Notes: generated by a model from the sequence alone, not told the origin. A stretch of 64,000 nt of DNA from Orrella sp037026685 (GCF_037026685.1 NZ_JBANET010000004.1:186001-250000); one strand, 5' to 3'. Positions 1 to 9,130 are shown, numbered from the stretch's first letter. Translations and numbers: made by a program.

Positions 1-833
1 CAGGCCAGCGCCGCCTTCAGGGCGAACGGGCGCACGCGCCGGTCGGCCTCGCGGTTGCTGACGTAGTAGGCATCGGGCAGCAACAGCTCCAGGCCGCAGC
101 CGGGCAGCAGCGCGGCCAGCGTGGGCTGGACCTGCTCGGTCCAGCGCGAGAGCGCCTGGCTGCGGCCGTGGCCGGCCTGGCCGGGCTCTTGCCAGATGAA
201 CAGGGGCGCGCCCTCGGGCACCGCCACCGCCGCCACCAGGTAGCGGGTGTCGGCCAGCATGGGCGGGGCGTCCGGATCCGGGTCGGCGCCCAGCGCCGGG
301 GCGGGGGCGGGCAGGCCCAGGGCTTGCGAGCCCAGCCGGTTCAGCCATTGCCAGGTTTCGGAAAAGGTGCGCGGCATCTGGTCCAGGCTGACCAGGTGCG
401 GCAGCAGCGCCAGCCGGGCGTCCTGCGCCAGGATGTGGCCATGCAGCTGGGCGCGCAGCGTATCGCGGGCCGCCTCGGGAATGGGCGCCGAAGGAATGTT
501 GTAGCGGGTCCAGGCCACCACGGGCGCCACCACCAGCAGCACGTCGTGCCGCACGCCGTCCTTGTCCAGCGTCATGGATTCGGAATGGGTTTCGGCCTGC
601 TCGATCAGCACTTCGTAGCCGCCGGCGTTCAGGCGCGAGAGATGGTCCAGGGCCGCTTCCAGGGTGGCGTCGTTGCCGGCGCGCAAATGCTTGCCGATCA
701 GCCGTGCGAGCTCGGCCTCCCAGTAGCGGTCTTCGACCCGGCTGCCCGATTCGTCCAGCGCCAGCGCAAGGGCGACCAGACGGGAGGCATCCCGGTTCAG
801 GCGAGGAGAGGAAGGGGTGCGGTTGCGGGCCAT
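1..833 (-). CDS. DUF2863 family protein (C-terminal part outside window)
   Basis: The complement strand is open from an ATG at 833 to the window edge, giving at least 277 residues beginning MARNRTPSSPRLNRDASRL. The N-terminus (an arginine-rich start, then a pattern like ALDESGSRVEDRYWEAEL and a later ARDTLRAQLHGHI stretch) matches my memory of the DUF2863 family of beta-proteobacteria, which has no known function. No signal peptide or membrane segment is visible, so a cytoplasmic protein is likely. It is divergent from the dioxygenase gene at 1034, with 200 bp between the two starts. The stop codon is not in the window. The gene is certain from coding pattern; the family call is from memory. 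Confidence 0.75.
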   Translation of the reverse strand, partial: MARNRTPSSPRLNRDASRLVALALALDESGSRVEDRYWEAELARLIGKHLRAGNDATLEAALDHLSRLNAGGYEVLIEQAETHSESMTLDKDGVRHDVLLVVAPVVAWTRYNIPSAPIPEAARDTLRAQLHGHILAQDARLALLPHLVSLDQMPRTFSETWQWLNRLGSQALGLPAPAPALGADPDPDAPPMLADTRYLVAAVAVPEGAPLFIWQEPGQAGHGRSQALSRWTEQVQPTLAALLPGCGLELLLPDAYYVSNREADRRVRPFALKAALA

Positions 834-1033
834 GAAATCGTAGTGACCGATAGGAGTTTGAAAGGCGTAACACGCTAGTTTACTGTCAGTGGGCCCAGGG
901 CCGAAGCCGTGGGCGCGGCCCCGCGCGCCGAGCGATTGGTCCAGGCATGGAACGGCAAGTCGCGTCCGGCGCGGTTTATCGCCGTATCCGGATCGGGGAC
1001 AATTCCCGCATTCCATCATGGCCCGGAGCCCGC

Positions 1034-1816
1034 ATGCGCCTGCCCACCCTTTTTGTCTCCCACGGCTCGCCCATGCTGGCGCTCGATCCGGGCCAGGCCG
1101 GCGCCGCGCTGGCCGCCTGGCCCGCCACGCTGGCCGGCAGGCCCTCGTCGATCCTGGTGGTCTCGCCGCACTGGCGCGGCCCCGGGCTGGCCATCTCGAC
1201 CCGGGCGCGGCAGCAGGCCTGGCACGACTTCGGCGGTTTTCCCGCGCCGCTCTACCAGCTTGCGTATGCGCCGCCCGGCTCGCCCGGCCTGGCGCAGCGG
1301 CTGGCCGGCCTGCTGGCGCAGGCGGGCATGGCGGCCCGCGCCGATGCCGAGCGTCCCCTGGATCATGGCGCCTGGGTGCCCTTGCGCTATCTGTATCCCC
1401 AGGCGGACATCCCGGTCGTGCAGCTCTCGCTCGATGCCGGGCGCGACGCGCGCGCCCAGCATGCCCTGGGACAGGCGCTGGCGCCGCTGCGCGAGCAGGG
1501 CGTGCTCATCATCGGCTCGGGCTCGCTCACGCACAACCTGCGTCACGTGCAGGCGCGCCGCGACGCGCCGCCGTTGGCATACGTGCCGGCATTCCAGCAG
1601 TGGTACGCCCGTCATTTGATGGCCGGTGACACCGAAGCCTTGTTCGACTGGCAGCGCCAGGCGCCCGGCGCCTTGCAGGCGCATCCGCACGACGACCATC
1701 TCATGCCGCTGTACGTGGCTTTGGGGGCGGGCGGCATGCCGGCGCGGCGATTGACCGACGAAGTCACCTACGGGGCGCTGGCGATGGACGCCTGGGCCTT
1801 CGGCACGCAGGACTGA
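1034..1816 (+). CDS. DODA-type (class III) extradiol ring-opening dioxygenase
   Basis: Encodes 260 residues beginning MRLPTLFVSHGSPMLALD. This is the usual length and N-terminus of the LigB-like DODA/YgiD family, metal-dependent enzymes that open catechol-type rings (4,5-DOPA dioxygenase is the named member). Conserved histidines are visible: H10 in VSHGSP, one in SPHW near 46, one in DHGAW near 111, and the HPHDDHLMPL segment near the C-terminus. The frame is open upstream to 947, but the ATG at 1034 fits the family N-terminus. It stands alone, divergent from the DUF2863 gene. The natural substrate cannot be told from sequence. Confidence 0.88.
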   Translation: MRLPTLFVSHGSPMLALDPGQAGAALAAWPATLAGRPSSILVVSPHWRGPGLAISTRARQQAWHDFGGFPAPLYQLAYAPPGSPGLAQRLAGLLAQAGMAARADAERPLDHGAWVPLRYLYPQADIPVVQLSLDAGRDARAQHALGQALAPLREQGVLIIGSGSLTHNLRHVQARRDAPPLAYVPAFQQWYARHLMAGDTEALFDWQRQAPGALQAHPHDDHLMPLYVALGAGGMPARRLTDEVTYGALAMDAWAFGTQD

Positions 1817-1887
1817 ACCGCCGCCGCCCGGCCCGGCCCGCGTGCCCCTGGAGGTTTGGCTGCAACAGGGGTACACTTTGTTTTTTA

Positions 1888-1899
1888 GTGGGATCCCAC
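1888..1899. promoter_or_regulatory. Perfect 12-bp palindrome before a GntR gene (likely auto-operator)
   Basis: GTGGGATCCCAC is a perfect inverted repeat ending 14 bp before the ATG of the GntR/FCD regulator. A TACACT hexamer at 1872-1877 could be the -10 of its promoter, which would place the palindrome over the start of the transcript. FCD-type GntR proteins commonly bind short palindromes in their own promoters. Its use as an operator is inference. Confidence 0.5.
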
Positions 1900-1913
1900 C
1901 TGTATCCAAATTG

Positions 1914-2597
1914 ATGAGCCGTCTAGCAATCCCGTCCCCTTCGCTTGATGACGAAACCGAGCTCAGCGTCTCCGAGCGGACCTATCAAGCCCTGCTCGGG
2001 CGCATCGTCTCGCGCCAGATCCGCGCCGGCGAGGTGCTCGAAGAGCGCCGCCTGGCGGCTGAATTCGCCGTGTCGCGCACGCCCATGCGGGCCGCCCTGA
2101 ACCGGCTGCTGGGCGAGAAGATTCTTTCGCGCCTTTCCAACGGTTCCATCGTGGTCCAGCAGTTCGGCGCGGCCGAACTGCTGGAGCTGCTGCAGATCCG
2201 CCGGCTGCTCGAAGGCGAAGCGGCGGCCATGGCCGCCGGCCGCATTCCCGCCGCGATGCTGGAGTCGGTGCGGCTGCGCCTGCTCGATGTCATGCAAGGT
2301 GACCGCCCCGAGAGCGCGGACTGGACGGCAGACAACGAAGTCCATGACCTGGTGGCCAATTTCTGCGGCAACAAGTCGCTGGCCGGCATGATCGCGGACG
2401 CCCGCCGCCGCGCGCGCATGTGCGCGGTCGAACTCGTACCCGAGCGCTCGGTGCTGGCTCGGCAGGAACACTTGGCCATCGTCCAGGCTTTGCAAAGCCG
2501 CGATGGCGAACAGGCTCGCGCCGCCATGGTCGGGCATCTGGACAATGTGCGCAGCACCTTCATCAAGACGCTGGGGTATCTCGACCATGGCGCATGA
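1914..2597 (+). CDS. GntR family transcriptional regulator, FCD (FadR) subfamily
   Basis: A 227-residue protein with an N-terminal winged helix-turn-helix (residues about 18-80; SERTYQALLGRIVSRQIRAG, then LAAEFAVSRTPMRAALNRL) and an all-helical FCD ligand-binding domain (about 90-220). FCD regulators usually sense a small carboxylic acid made by the pathway they control. The gene overlaps the allantoin-pathway gene allA by 11 bp, so it probably regulates this operon, with an intermediate such as ureidoglycolate or allantoate as a plausible effector (inference). The frame is open from 1842, but the HTH position favours the ATG at 1914. No strong Shine-Dalgarno is seen. Confidence 0.9.
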   Translation: MSRLAIPSPSLDDETELSVSERTYQALLGRIVSRQIRAGEVLEERRLAAEFAVSRTPMRAALNRLLGEKILSRLSNGSIVVQQFGAAELLELLQIRRLLEGEAAAMAAGRIPAAMLESVRLRLLDVMQGDRPESADWTADNEVHDLVANFCGNKSLAGMIADARRRARMCAVELVPERSVLARQEHLAIVQALQSRDGEQARAAMVGHLDNVRSTFIKTLGYLDHGA

Positions 2598-3120
2598 GCC
2601 GCAAACGCGCCAGGTGCGGGCCGTGCCCCTGACCCGCGAGGCCTTCGCCCCCTTCGGGGATGTCATCGAGCATGCGGGGCCCGGGCGGCGGCGCCACCTG
2701 GACGTGCCGTTCGAGCACGGCGCCATGGCAACGCGCCCGGCGATGTGGGTCAGCCGGGCAGGGCAGGCCTGCGCGCTGCCGTGCCGCCTGCAGAACATGG
2801 AGCGCCACCCGCATAGCGCGCAAAGCTTCATTCCCCTGAGCGGCGCGCCATACCTGGTCGTGGTGGCGCCCGAGGCCCGGGACGGCACGCCCGACCTGGG
2901 TCGCCTGCAGGCTTTCGTGGCCGCCGGCAGCCAGGGCGTCTGCTACCGGCCCGGGGTGTGGCATCACGGGCTGTCGGTGCTGCAGGCCCCGGCCGAGTTC
3001 GCGGTGGTGATGACGCTGACCGGGACGGGCGAGGACGACGAATTCTGGCCGATGCCCCGGCCCGTGGACATCCTGCCGCCCGAGGCGGCTTGCGCACCGG
3101 AGCCTTGCCATGCGCCCTGA
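2587..3120 (+). CDS. allA: Ureidoglycolate lyase
   Basis: A 177-residue protein of the AllA family, which splits ureidoglycolate into glyoxylate and urea at the end of purine ring degradation. Family features visible are VPLTREAFAPFGDVIE at the start, ERHPHSAQSFIPL, then GVCYRPGVWHHGL, the cupin-type metal-site region near residues 120-140. The ATG at 2587 overlaps the regulator stop by 11 bp, and its own end overlaps puuE by 11 bp, so the three genes are translationally coupled. Length agrees with the family (about 160-180). Confidence 0.88.
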   Translation: MAHEPQTRQVRAVPLTREAFAPFGDVIEHAGPGRRRHLDVPFEHGAMATRPAMWVSRAGQACALPCRLQNMERHPHSAQSFIPLSGAPYLVVVAPEARDGTPDLGRLQAFVAAGSQGVCYRPGVWHHGLSVLQAPAEFAVVMTLTGTGEDDEFWPMPRPVDILPPEAACAPEPCHAP

Positions 3121-4018
3121 TTGCCTGCAACGCGACTTCGTCGGCTACGGTCCCAACCCGCCCGACCCGAAATGGCCCGGCGGCGCGCGCCTGGCGCTGA
3201 ACTTCTGCATCAACTACGAGGAAGGCGGCGAGCCTTCGGTCCCGGACGGCGATGACGCCTCGGAAACGGGGCTGACCGAAGGCGGGGGCGGGGGCTTTAG
3301 CGGCCGGGACCTGGCGGCCGAATCGATGTTCGAATACGGCAGCCGCGTCGGCTTCTGGCGTGTCATGCGCCTGCTGCGCGAACGCGGCCTGCCAGCCACG
3401 ATATTCGGCTGCGCGCTGGCGCTCGAGCGCAATGGGCTCGCGTGCCAGGCCATCCGCGAGGCGGCCTGGGACGTATGCGCGCACGGCTATCGCTGGGAGC
3501 GCCACCAGAATCTTTCCGAGTCCCAGGAGCGCGAGCGGATACGCCGCACGGTCGCCTCGATCCAGGCCTTGCTGGGCGAGCGTCCGCACGGCTGGTATTG
3601 CCGCTACGGTCCCAGCGTGAACACCCGGCGGCTGGTCGCCGAAGAGGGCGGCTTTCTGTACGACTCCGACTCCTACAACGACGAGCTGCCCTACTACGTG
3701 CAGGTCGGCGGGCGGCCCCACCTGGTCCTGCCTTACGGGCTGGCCAACAACGACGCGAAATTCATACGCGGGGCCATGGCAACCGGGACGGACCTGTTCG
3801 AATACCTGCGCGATGCCTTCGACATGCTTTATCGCGAAGGCGCTACGCAGCCCCGGATGATGTCCGTGGGCTTGCATCTGCGCCTGGTCGGCCAGCCCGG
3901 CCGGGCGGCCGGGCTGGAGCGGTTCCTGGACTATGTGGCGCGGCAAGCCGGGGTCTGGGTGTGCCGGCGCGTCGATATCGCGCGGCACTGGCTGGCCGTG
4001 CACCCGCCGTCCGAATAA
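3110..4018 (+). CDS. puuE: Allantoinase, polysaccharide-deacetylase type (PuuE)
   Basis: Encodes 302 residues with the NodB/polysaccharide deacetylase fold as used by the cofactor-independent allantoinase PuuE, which opens allantoin to allantoate. Family hallmarks are the N-terminal FVGYGPNPPDPKWPGGARLAL pattern (interrupted here only by usual substitutions), FCINYEEGGE, FEYGSRVGFWR and AHGYRWERHQ, where the histidines contribute to the active site. The ATG at 3110 lies inside the end of allA. With allA and the GntR regulator it forms an allantoin-degrading operon; the intervening allantoate enzymes are not in this window. Confidence 0.88.
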   Translation: MRPDCLQRDFVGYGPNPPDPKWPGGARLALNFCINYEEGGEPSVPDGDDASETGLTEGGGGGFSGRDLAAESMFEYGSRVGFWRVMRLLRERGLPATIFGCALALERNGLACQAIREAAWDVCAHGYRWERHQNLSESQERERIRRTVASIQALLGERPHGWYCRYGPSVNTRRLVAEEGGFLYDSDSYNDELPYYVQVGGRPHLVLPYGLANNDAKFIRGAMATGTDLFEYLRDAFDMLYREGATQPRMMSVGLHLRLVGQPGRAAGLERFLDYVARQAGVWVCRRVDIARHWLAVHPPSE

Positions 4019-4082
4019 GGCGCGGCCTTGATGCCCGCCTGAACGGCGGGCAACGATCACCATGACAACAACGGAGACAGCA

Positions 4083-5081
4083 ATGGACAAGAACAACGGT
4101 ATCGACCTGCGCAGGCGCGCGCTGGCCGGCGCGCTGGCGCTGGGCCTGGCCGCGCCGGCCGCCATCGCGCAGGCCCAGCCCGCCTACCCCAGCAAGCCCA
4201 TCAGGCTGGTCACGCCGTTCCCGCCGGGCGGGGCGGCCGATACGCTGGCGCGCGCGCTGGGCAAGAGCATGAACGAGGCCACGGGCACGCCAGTGGTGGT
4301 GGAGAACCGGGCCGGCGCGGGGGGCACCATCGGCACCGCCACGGTGGCCAAGGCCGAGCCCGACGGCTATACGCTGCTGCTGGGAAACGTATCCACGCTG
4401 GCCACCGCGCCCAGTCTCTACGCCAAGCTGCCTTATGACCCGTTGCGGGACTTCACGCCGATCACGCTGGTCGGCCGCAGCCCGCTGGTATTTTCGGTCG
4501 GCCCCGGCGTGCAGGCCGGTACGCTGCCCGAACTGGTCGCGCTGGCCAAGTCCGACCCGGGCAAGCTCAACTACGGCTCGTCGGGCGCGGGCAGCATCAC
4601 CCACCTGACGGGCGAGCTGCTCAATATCGCCGCCGAGGGCTCGATGGTGCACGTCCCGTACAAGGGCAGCGCCCCCGTGGTCATGGCCATGATGTCCGGA
4701 GAGCTCGACGTGGGCGTCACCCAGGTTGCCGAGATGCTGCAGCAGTACCGGGCCGGCCAGGTCCGGCCGCTGGCGATCACCGGCACCCGGCGGCTGGATG
4801 TCGTGCCGCAGGTGCCGACCGCCCAGGAGCTCGGCGTGCCCAACCTCGAGGCCACCACCTGGTATGCGGTGGTCGCGCCGCAAGGCCTGCCGCCGCAGGT
4901 CGCCCAGACCTTGCAAGCCATGATGGCCAAGGCGCTGGACAACCCCGAATTCAGGAAGCGGTACGCCGACGAAGGGCTGATCCTGGAGTCGTCCTCCTCC
5001 GAGGCCTTGGCCGAGCTGATGCGCAAGGAAGTGGCCAGCTGGGCCGAGGTCGTCAAGCGCTCGGGCGTGAGGCTGGACTGA
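4083..5081 (+). CDS. Bug family periplasmic solute-binding protein (tripartite tricarboxylate transporter receptor)
   Basis: A 332-residue exported receptor. An arginine pair (DLRRR) and a hydrophobic run of about 20 residues ending AIAQAQP form a signal peptide. The mature part begins AYPSKPIRLVTPFPPGGAADTLAR and contains VVENRAGAGGTIGT, both diagnostic of the Bug/TctC family, which bind small organic acids. The ATG at 4083 is preceded by GGAGA; an earlier in-frame ATG at 4062 lacks this. No TctA/TctB membrane genes lie nearby, which is common in Bordetella. It directly follows puuE, so an allantoin-related ligand is possible but unproven. Confidence 0.9.
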   Translation: MDKNNGIDLRRRALAGALALGLAAPAAIAQAQPAYPSKPIRLVTPFPPGGAADTLARALGKSMNEATGTPVVVENRAGAGGTIGTATVAKAEPDGYTLLLGNVSTLATAPSLYAKLPYDPLRDFTPITLVGRSPLVFSVGPGVQAGTLPELVALAKSDPGKLNYGSSGAGSITHLTGELLNIAAEGSMVHVPYKGSAPVVMAMMSGELDVGVTQVAEMLQQYRAGQVRPLAITGTRRLDVVPQVPTAQELGVPNLEATTWYAVVAPQGLPPQVAQTLQAMMAKALDNPEFRKRYADEGLILESSSSEALAELMRKEVASWAEVVKRSGVRLD

Positions 5082-5163
5082 AACGCCAGGCGGCGGCCTG
5101 CGGTTTTGCGCATAGGCCGGATCCCAGCCGCGTTGCAAGGAGTGCGTGCATGCTGCGCGTACA

Positions 5164-5189
5164 AGAAAAAGCCCGGCAGGCGCCGGGCT
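5164..5189 (-). terminator. Rho-independent terminator of acnA
   Basis: Read on the complement strand, an 8-bp stem AGCCCGGC/GCCGGGCT with a 4-nt loop is followed by TTTTTCTTG. It lies 22 bp after the acnA stop codon, in the right orientation. Confidence 0.85.
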
Positions 5190-5211
5190 TGCAGGCGCGG
5201 GCGCCCTGGCC

Positions 5212-7917
5212 TCAGGCGGCCAGCAGCTGCCGCAGCACGAAGGGCAGGATGCCGCCGTGCTTGTAGTAGTCGGCCTCGATGGGGGTGTCCACGCGCAGCG
5301 TAAGCACCACGTCCTGGCGGCTGCCATCCTTGCGGTGGATGGTCAGCGTCACGTCCTGCATGGGCTTGATTCCGTTTTCCAGGCCCGAGATGTCGTAGGT
5401 CTCTTCGCCGGTGATGCCCAGGGACTGCACGCTGTCCTCGCCCTTGAATTGCAGGGGCAGCACGCCCATGCCGACCAGGTTGCTGCGGTGGATGCGCTCG
5501 AAGCTGCGGGCGATCACGGCCTTGACCCCCAGCAGCTGCGTGCCCTTGGCGGCCCAGTCGCGCGAGGAGCCGGTCCCGTATTCCTCGCCGCCGAACACCA
5601 CGGTGGGCGTGCCCTGGGCCACGTATTGCATGGCGGCGTCGTAGATGGACATCTGTTCGCCCGAAGGCTGGAACAGCGTTTCGCCGCCTTCGAAGCGGCT
5701 GCCGTCCGGGCGCGGCGGGATCATCAGGTTCTTGATGCGCACGTTGGCGAAGGTGCCGCGCATCATGATTTCATGATTGCCCCGGCGCGAGCCGTAGCTG
5801 TTGAAGTCGGCCTTCATCACGCCGTGCTCCTTGAGCCAGCGGCCGGCAGGCGAGTTCTCCTTGATGGAGCCGGCCGGCGAGATGTGGTCGGTGGTGACCG
5901 AGTCGCCGAAGATGCCCAGGGCGCGCGCGCCCTTGACGACCGGGATCGCGCCCGGGGTCATGTCGAAACCGGCAAAGAAGGGCGGCTCGGCGATGTAGGT
6001 CGATTCGGGCCAGTTGTACAGGTCGCCGGACACGCCCTTGATCTGCTCCCACAGCTTGCCGGGATTGCCCTTGACCTGGCTGTAGTTGGCGCGGTAAGCG
6101 TCGGGGTTGAGCGCGTGCCGCACCAGCGCGTCGATTTCCTCGGTGCTGGGCCAGATATCGCCCAGCCACACGTCGCCCTTCTTGCCGCGGCCCACCGGCT
6201 CGGTCATCAGGTCGCGCGTGACCGTGCCGGCCAGTGCGTAGGCCACCACCAGGGGCGGCGAGGCCAGGAAGTTGGCCTTGATGTTCGGGTGGATGCGCGC
6301 CTCGAAATTGCGGTTGCCCGAAAGCACGGCCGCGCATACCAGGTCCTCGGAGAGGATGGCCTCGTTCAGGTCGGCGGCCAGGTCGCCCGCGTTGCCGATG
6401 CAGGTGGTGCAGCCATAGGCCGCCACGTCAAAGCCCAGCTTTTCCAGGTAGGGCAGCAGGCCGGTCTTGACCAGGTATTCGGTCACCACGCGCGAGCCGG
6501 GGGCCAGCGAGGTCTTGATGTGCTTGGATATCGTCAGGCCGGCCTCGACCGCCTTCTTGGCCAGCAGGCCCGCGGCCAGCATCACGCTGGGGTTGGACGT
6601 GTTGGTGCAGGAGGTGATGGCGGCAATGAGGATGTCGCCGTTCTTGATCCGCGTGCCGGCGCTGGTGGTGTAGACCTTTTCCAGCTTGTCGGCGGGCTGG
6701 TTGAAGCCGTTCTCGCTGGCCGGCCGCGAGAACAGGTCGATGAAGGTTTCCTTGACCTTGCCGATCTCGATGCGGTCCTGCGGGCGCTTGGGGCCGGCCA
6801 GCGAAGGCGCGACCGTGGACAGGTCCAGCGTCAGCAGCTTGGTGTACTGGATGTCGCGCGCGCGCGGCACGCCGAACATCTTCTGCGCCTTGAAATAGGC
6901 CTCGAAGGCGGCGATTTCCTCGGCGGTGCGGCCGGTGCCCTCGAAGTATTCGATGGTGCGGTCATCGACCGGGAAAAAGCCCATCGTCGCGCCGTACTCG
7001 GGCGCCATGTTGCCGATGGTGGCGCGGTCGGTGACCGACAGGCTGGCGGTGCCTTCGCCGCAGAACTCGACGAACTTGCCCACCACTTTTTCACGGCGCA
7101 GCATCTCGGTCAGCGTCAGCACCAGGTCGGTGGCGGTGACCCCGCCGCGCAGCTGGCCCTTGAGCTCGACGCCGACCACGTCGGGCGTCAGGAAATACAC
7201 CGGCTGGCCCAGCATGCCGGCCTCCGCCTCGATGCCGCCCACGCCCCAGCCGACCACGCCGATACCGTTGATCATGGTGGTGTGGCTGTCCGTGCCCACC
7301 AGCGAGTCGGGGTAGTACACGCCCGTGGCCTTGTCCCGGTGCACGCCGCGCGCCAGGTATTCCAGGTTGACCTGGTGCACGATGCCAAAGCCCGGGGGCA
7401 CCACGCCGAAGGTATCGAAGGCCTGCATGCCCCACTTCATGAACTGGTAGCGCTCCTTGTTGCGCTGGAACTCCAGCTTCATGTTCAGGTCCAGCGCGTT
7501 CTTGGTGCCGAAGTAGTCGATCATCACCGAGTGATCGACCACCAGGTCCACGGGCACCAGCGGCTCGATGCTCTTGGGCGATTTGCCCATCTTGGCGGCC
7601 ACCCCGCGCATGGCGGCGATGTCGGCCAGCAGCGGCACGCCGGTGAAGTCCTGCAGCACCACGCGCGCGACCACGAAGGGGATCTCGTCCTCGCGCCTGG
7701 CATTGGGCTGCCAGCCGGCGAGCTGGCGCACGTGCTCTTCGGTGACCTTGTTGCCATCGCAATTGCGCAGCACGGACTCGAGCACGATGCGGATGGAAAC
7801 GGGAAGGCGCTGCACGTCGATGCCCAGTGCCTTGCCCAGGGCCGGCAAGGAATAGTACTGACAGGACTGCTTGCCTATCTTGAAGGTTTTCAGGGTATCG
7901 AACGTGTTGTGCGGCAT
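5212..7917 (-). CDS. acnA: Aconitate hydratase A
   Basis: A 901-residue cytoplasmic enzyme converting citrate to isocitrate through cis-aconitate. The [4Fe-4S] cysteines are visible in ITSCTNTSNPSV and in YGCTTCIGNAG about 65 residues later. The C-terminal swivel domain has GEEYGTGSSRDWAAKG. The ATG at 7917 (MPHNTFDTLK) has GGAG seven bases upstream; an in-frame start at 7950 would add eleven non-conserved residues. The gene carries the shared palindromic site about 94 bp before its start and ends in a strong terminator, so it is probably monocistronic. Length fits the AcnA family (about 890-905). Confidence 0.97.
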   Translation of the reverse strand: MPHNTFDTLKTFKIGKQSCQYYSLPALGKALGIDVQRLPVSIRIVLESVLRNCDGNKVTEEHVRQLAGWQPNARREDEIPFVVARVVLQDFTGVPLLADIAAMRGVAAKMGKSPKSIEPLVPVDLVVDHSVMIDYFGTKNALDLNMKLEFQRNKERYQFMKWGMQAFDTFGVVPPGFGIVHQVNLEYLARGVHRDKATGVYYPDSLVGTDSHTTMINGIGVVGWGVGGIEAEAGMLGQPVYFLTPDVVGVELKGQLRGGVTATDLVLTLTEMLRREKVVGKFVEFCGEGTASLSVTDRATIGNMAPEYGATMGFFPVDDRTIEYFEGTGRTAEEIAAFEAYFKAQKMFGVPRARDIQYTKLLTLDLSTVAPSLAGPKRPQDRIEIGKVKETFIDLFSRPASENGFNQPADKLEKVYTTSAGTRIKNGDILIAAITSCTNTSNPSVMLAAGLLAKKAVEAGLTISKHIKTSLAPGSRVVTEYLVKTGLLPYLEKLGFDVAAYGCTTCIGNAGDLAADLNEAILSEDLVCAAVLSGNRNFEARIHPNIKANFLASPPLVVAYALAGTVTRDLMTEPVGRGKKGDVWLGDIWPSTEEIDALVRHALNPDAYRANYSQVKGNPGKLWEQIKGVSGDLYNWPESTYIAEPPFFAGFDMTPGAIPVVKGARALGIFGDSVTTDHISPAGSIKENSPAGRWLKEHGVMKADFNSYGSRRGNHEIMMRGTFANVRIKNLMIPPRPDGSRFEGGETLFQPSGEQMSIYDAAMQYVAQGTPTVVFGGEEYGTGSSRDWAAKGTQLLGVKAVIARSFERIHRSNLVGMGVLPLQFKGEDSVQSLGITGEETYDISGLENGIKPMQDVTLTIHRKDGSRQDVVLTLRVDTPIEADYYKHGGILPFVLRQLLAA

Positions 7918-7981
7918 GATGGACTCCGTGAGGTTGGCCTTCAGGCGCAAGCCGTGGATGGCGGCGTGTGCGGGTACCTGA

Positions 7982-7987
7982 ATTGTA
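7982..7987 (-). promoter_or_regulatory. Candidate -10 box of acnA
   Basis: TACAAT on the complement strand, 23 bp from the palindromic site at 8011-8031. The same hexamer occurs at nearly the same distance from the site before acnB. No good -35 hexamer is visible at the expected 8005-8010, which directly abuts the site. By-eye prediction only. Confidence 0.45.
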
Positions 7988-8010
7988 TGTGAGCGCCGGG
8001 TTCTGTGGCA

Positions 8011-8031
8011 CTCTTATGTCTTATATAAGAG
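8011..8031. promoter_or_regulatory. Shared TCA-gene operator, copy A (acnA)
   Basis: Inverted repeat with arms CTCTTATGT and ATATAAGAG around CTT, one mismatch between the arms. It contains the perfect palindrome TCTTATATAAGA at 8019-8030. Nearly identical 21-bp sites occur before acnB and between mdh and a GntR gene. It lies 93 bp from the acnA start codon. The shared sequence is seen directly; binding by the GntR/UTRA protein at 24127 is inference. Confidence 0.75.
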
Positions 8032-8050
8032 TTACGAAAGCATACCGCAA

Positions 8051-8944
8051 TCAGGCTTGCGGTGCACGCGCCGCGGCCATGCGGCCGGCATGGAAATTCA
8101 GCATCAGCCCGGCCATCACCAGGCCGGCCGCCGTCAGCTTCCACAGGGGCAGGGCTTCGGCCAGCAGCAGGGCCGAGGCCAGCATGCCGAACACCGGCAC
8201 CAAGAGCGCCATCGGGGTCACCGTGGCGGCGGGATGGCGCATCAGCAGCCAGTTCCAGGCGCCAAAGCCAAAGATCGTATTGCCGACGGCCTGCCACAGC
8301 ACCGACGCCCAGGCCCCGGCGCCGGCCTGGGCCAGGGCGCTGGCCCAGGCCGGCGCTCCTTCGGTGAGCAGGCTCAGCAGCGTCAGCGGACCGATGGCGA
8401 ACAGGCTGCTCCAGACGGTGAAGGACACCATGTTCAGGCGTCCGGCGCGGCGTACCAGGACATTGGCGCAGGCCCAGCAGACGGCCGCCGCCAGCACCAG
8501 CGCCAGGCCCAGCAGCGTCAGGGCCGCCTCGCGGTCGGCCGCGCCGTGCCAGGCCACGATGGCGTAGCCGGCGGCTGCCAGCCCCAGCGCCGCGGCTTGC
8601 GTGCGCGACAGGCGTTCGCCCGAAAAGGCCATGGACAGCAGGATCGTGAAGAACACTTGCGACTGGATGACCAGCGAGGCCAGCCCCGGCGTAATGTCGC
8701 GCTGCATGGCCCAGTACAGCAGCCCGAACTGGCCCACGCCGATCAGCGTGCCGAATCCGGCCAGGTAGGGCCACGGCACGGCGGGACGGCGAAAGAAGAA
8801 GATCCAGGGCAATGCCGAGAGCAGGAAGCGCAGCGCGGCGAACAGGAACGGCGGGAAGTCCGCCAGCCCCCATTTGATGACCACAAAATTCGTGCCCCAT
8901 ATAAAAACCACGGACAGGGCAAGGAGGAAGTGGCTAAGCGGCAT
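8051..8944 (-). CDS. EamA/DMT family transporter (drug/metabolite exporter)
   Basis: A 297-residue integral membrane protein with about ten hydrophobic segments and the duplicated EamA pattern: HFLLALSVVFIWGTNFVVIKWGL opens the first half (split here by family-typical residues) and ALTLLGLALVLAAAVCWACANVL the second. The TPGLASLVIQSQVFFTILLS motif is typical of the O-acetylserine/cysteine exporter-like branch. The ATG at 8944 begins MPLSHFLL, the usual N-terminus. It is divergent from a second EamA gene at 9131. The substrate is unknown. Confidence 0.88.
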   Translation of the reverse strand: MPLSHFLLALSVVFIWGTNFVVIKWGLADFPPFLFAALRFLLSALPWIFFFRRPAVPWPYLAGFGTLIGVGQFGLLYWAMQRDITPGLASLVIQSQVFFTILLSMAFSGERLSRTQAAALGLAAAGYAIVAWHGAADREAALTLLGLALVLAAAVCWACANVLVRRAGRLNMVSFTVWSSLFAIGPLTLLSLLTEGAPAWASALAQAGAGAWASVLWQAVGNTIFGFGAWNWLLMRHPAATVTPMALLVPVFGMLASALLLAEALPLWKLTAAGLVMAGLMLNFHAGRMAAARAPQA

Positions 8945-9130
8945 TGCGGCGGGGGCTGGGCAGGATGGGGCAGGGCGGGGCCAAGCGGGCAGTGTAGCGA
9001 GTCCGGCTGACAGGCGGCTGGCGGAATCCCCTCCCGCGCGAAGCGGCGGCGGGCTGGCGGCATGGCGTGTTGCCGTAATATGACGATCTTCACGCCCCAA
9101 GGCTTCCCGCCGGCGGCTTTCCTGCGCTGC

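Noticed and set aside
5146..7992. A 948-codon open frame on the plus strand across acnA
   Set aside because: Antisense shadow of acnA: low-complexity H/G/A/R-rich translation with no family motifs, a known effect of high-GC codon use.
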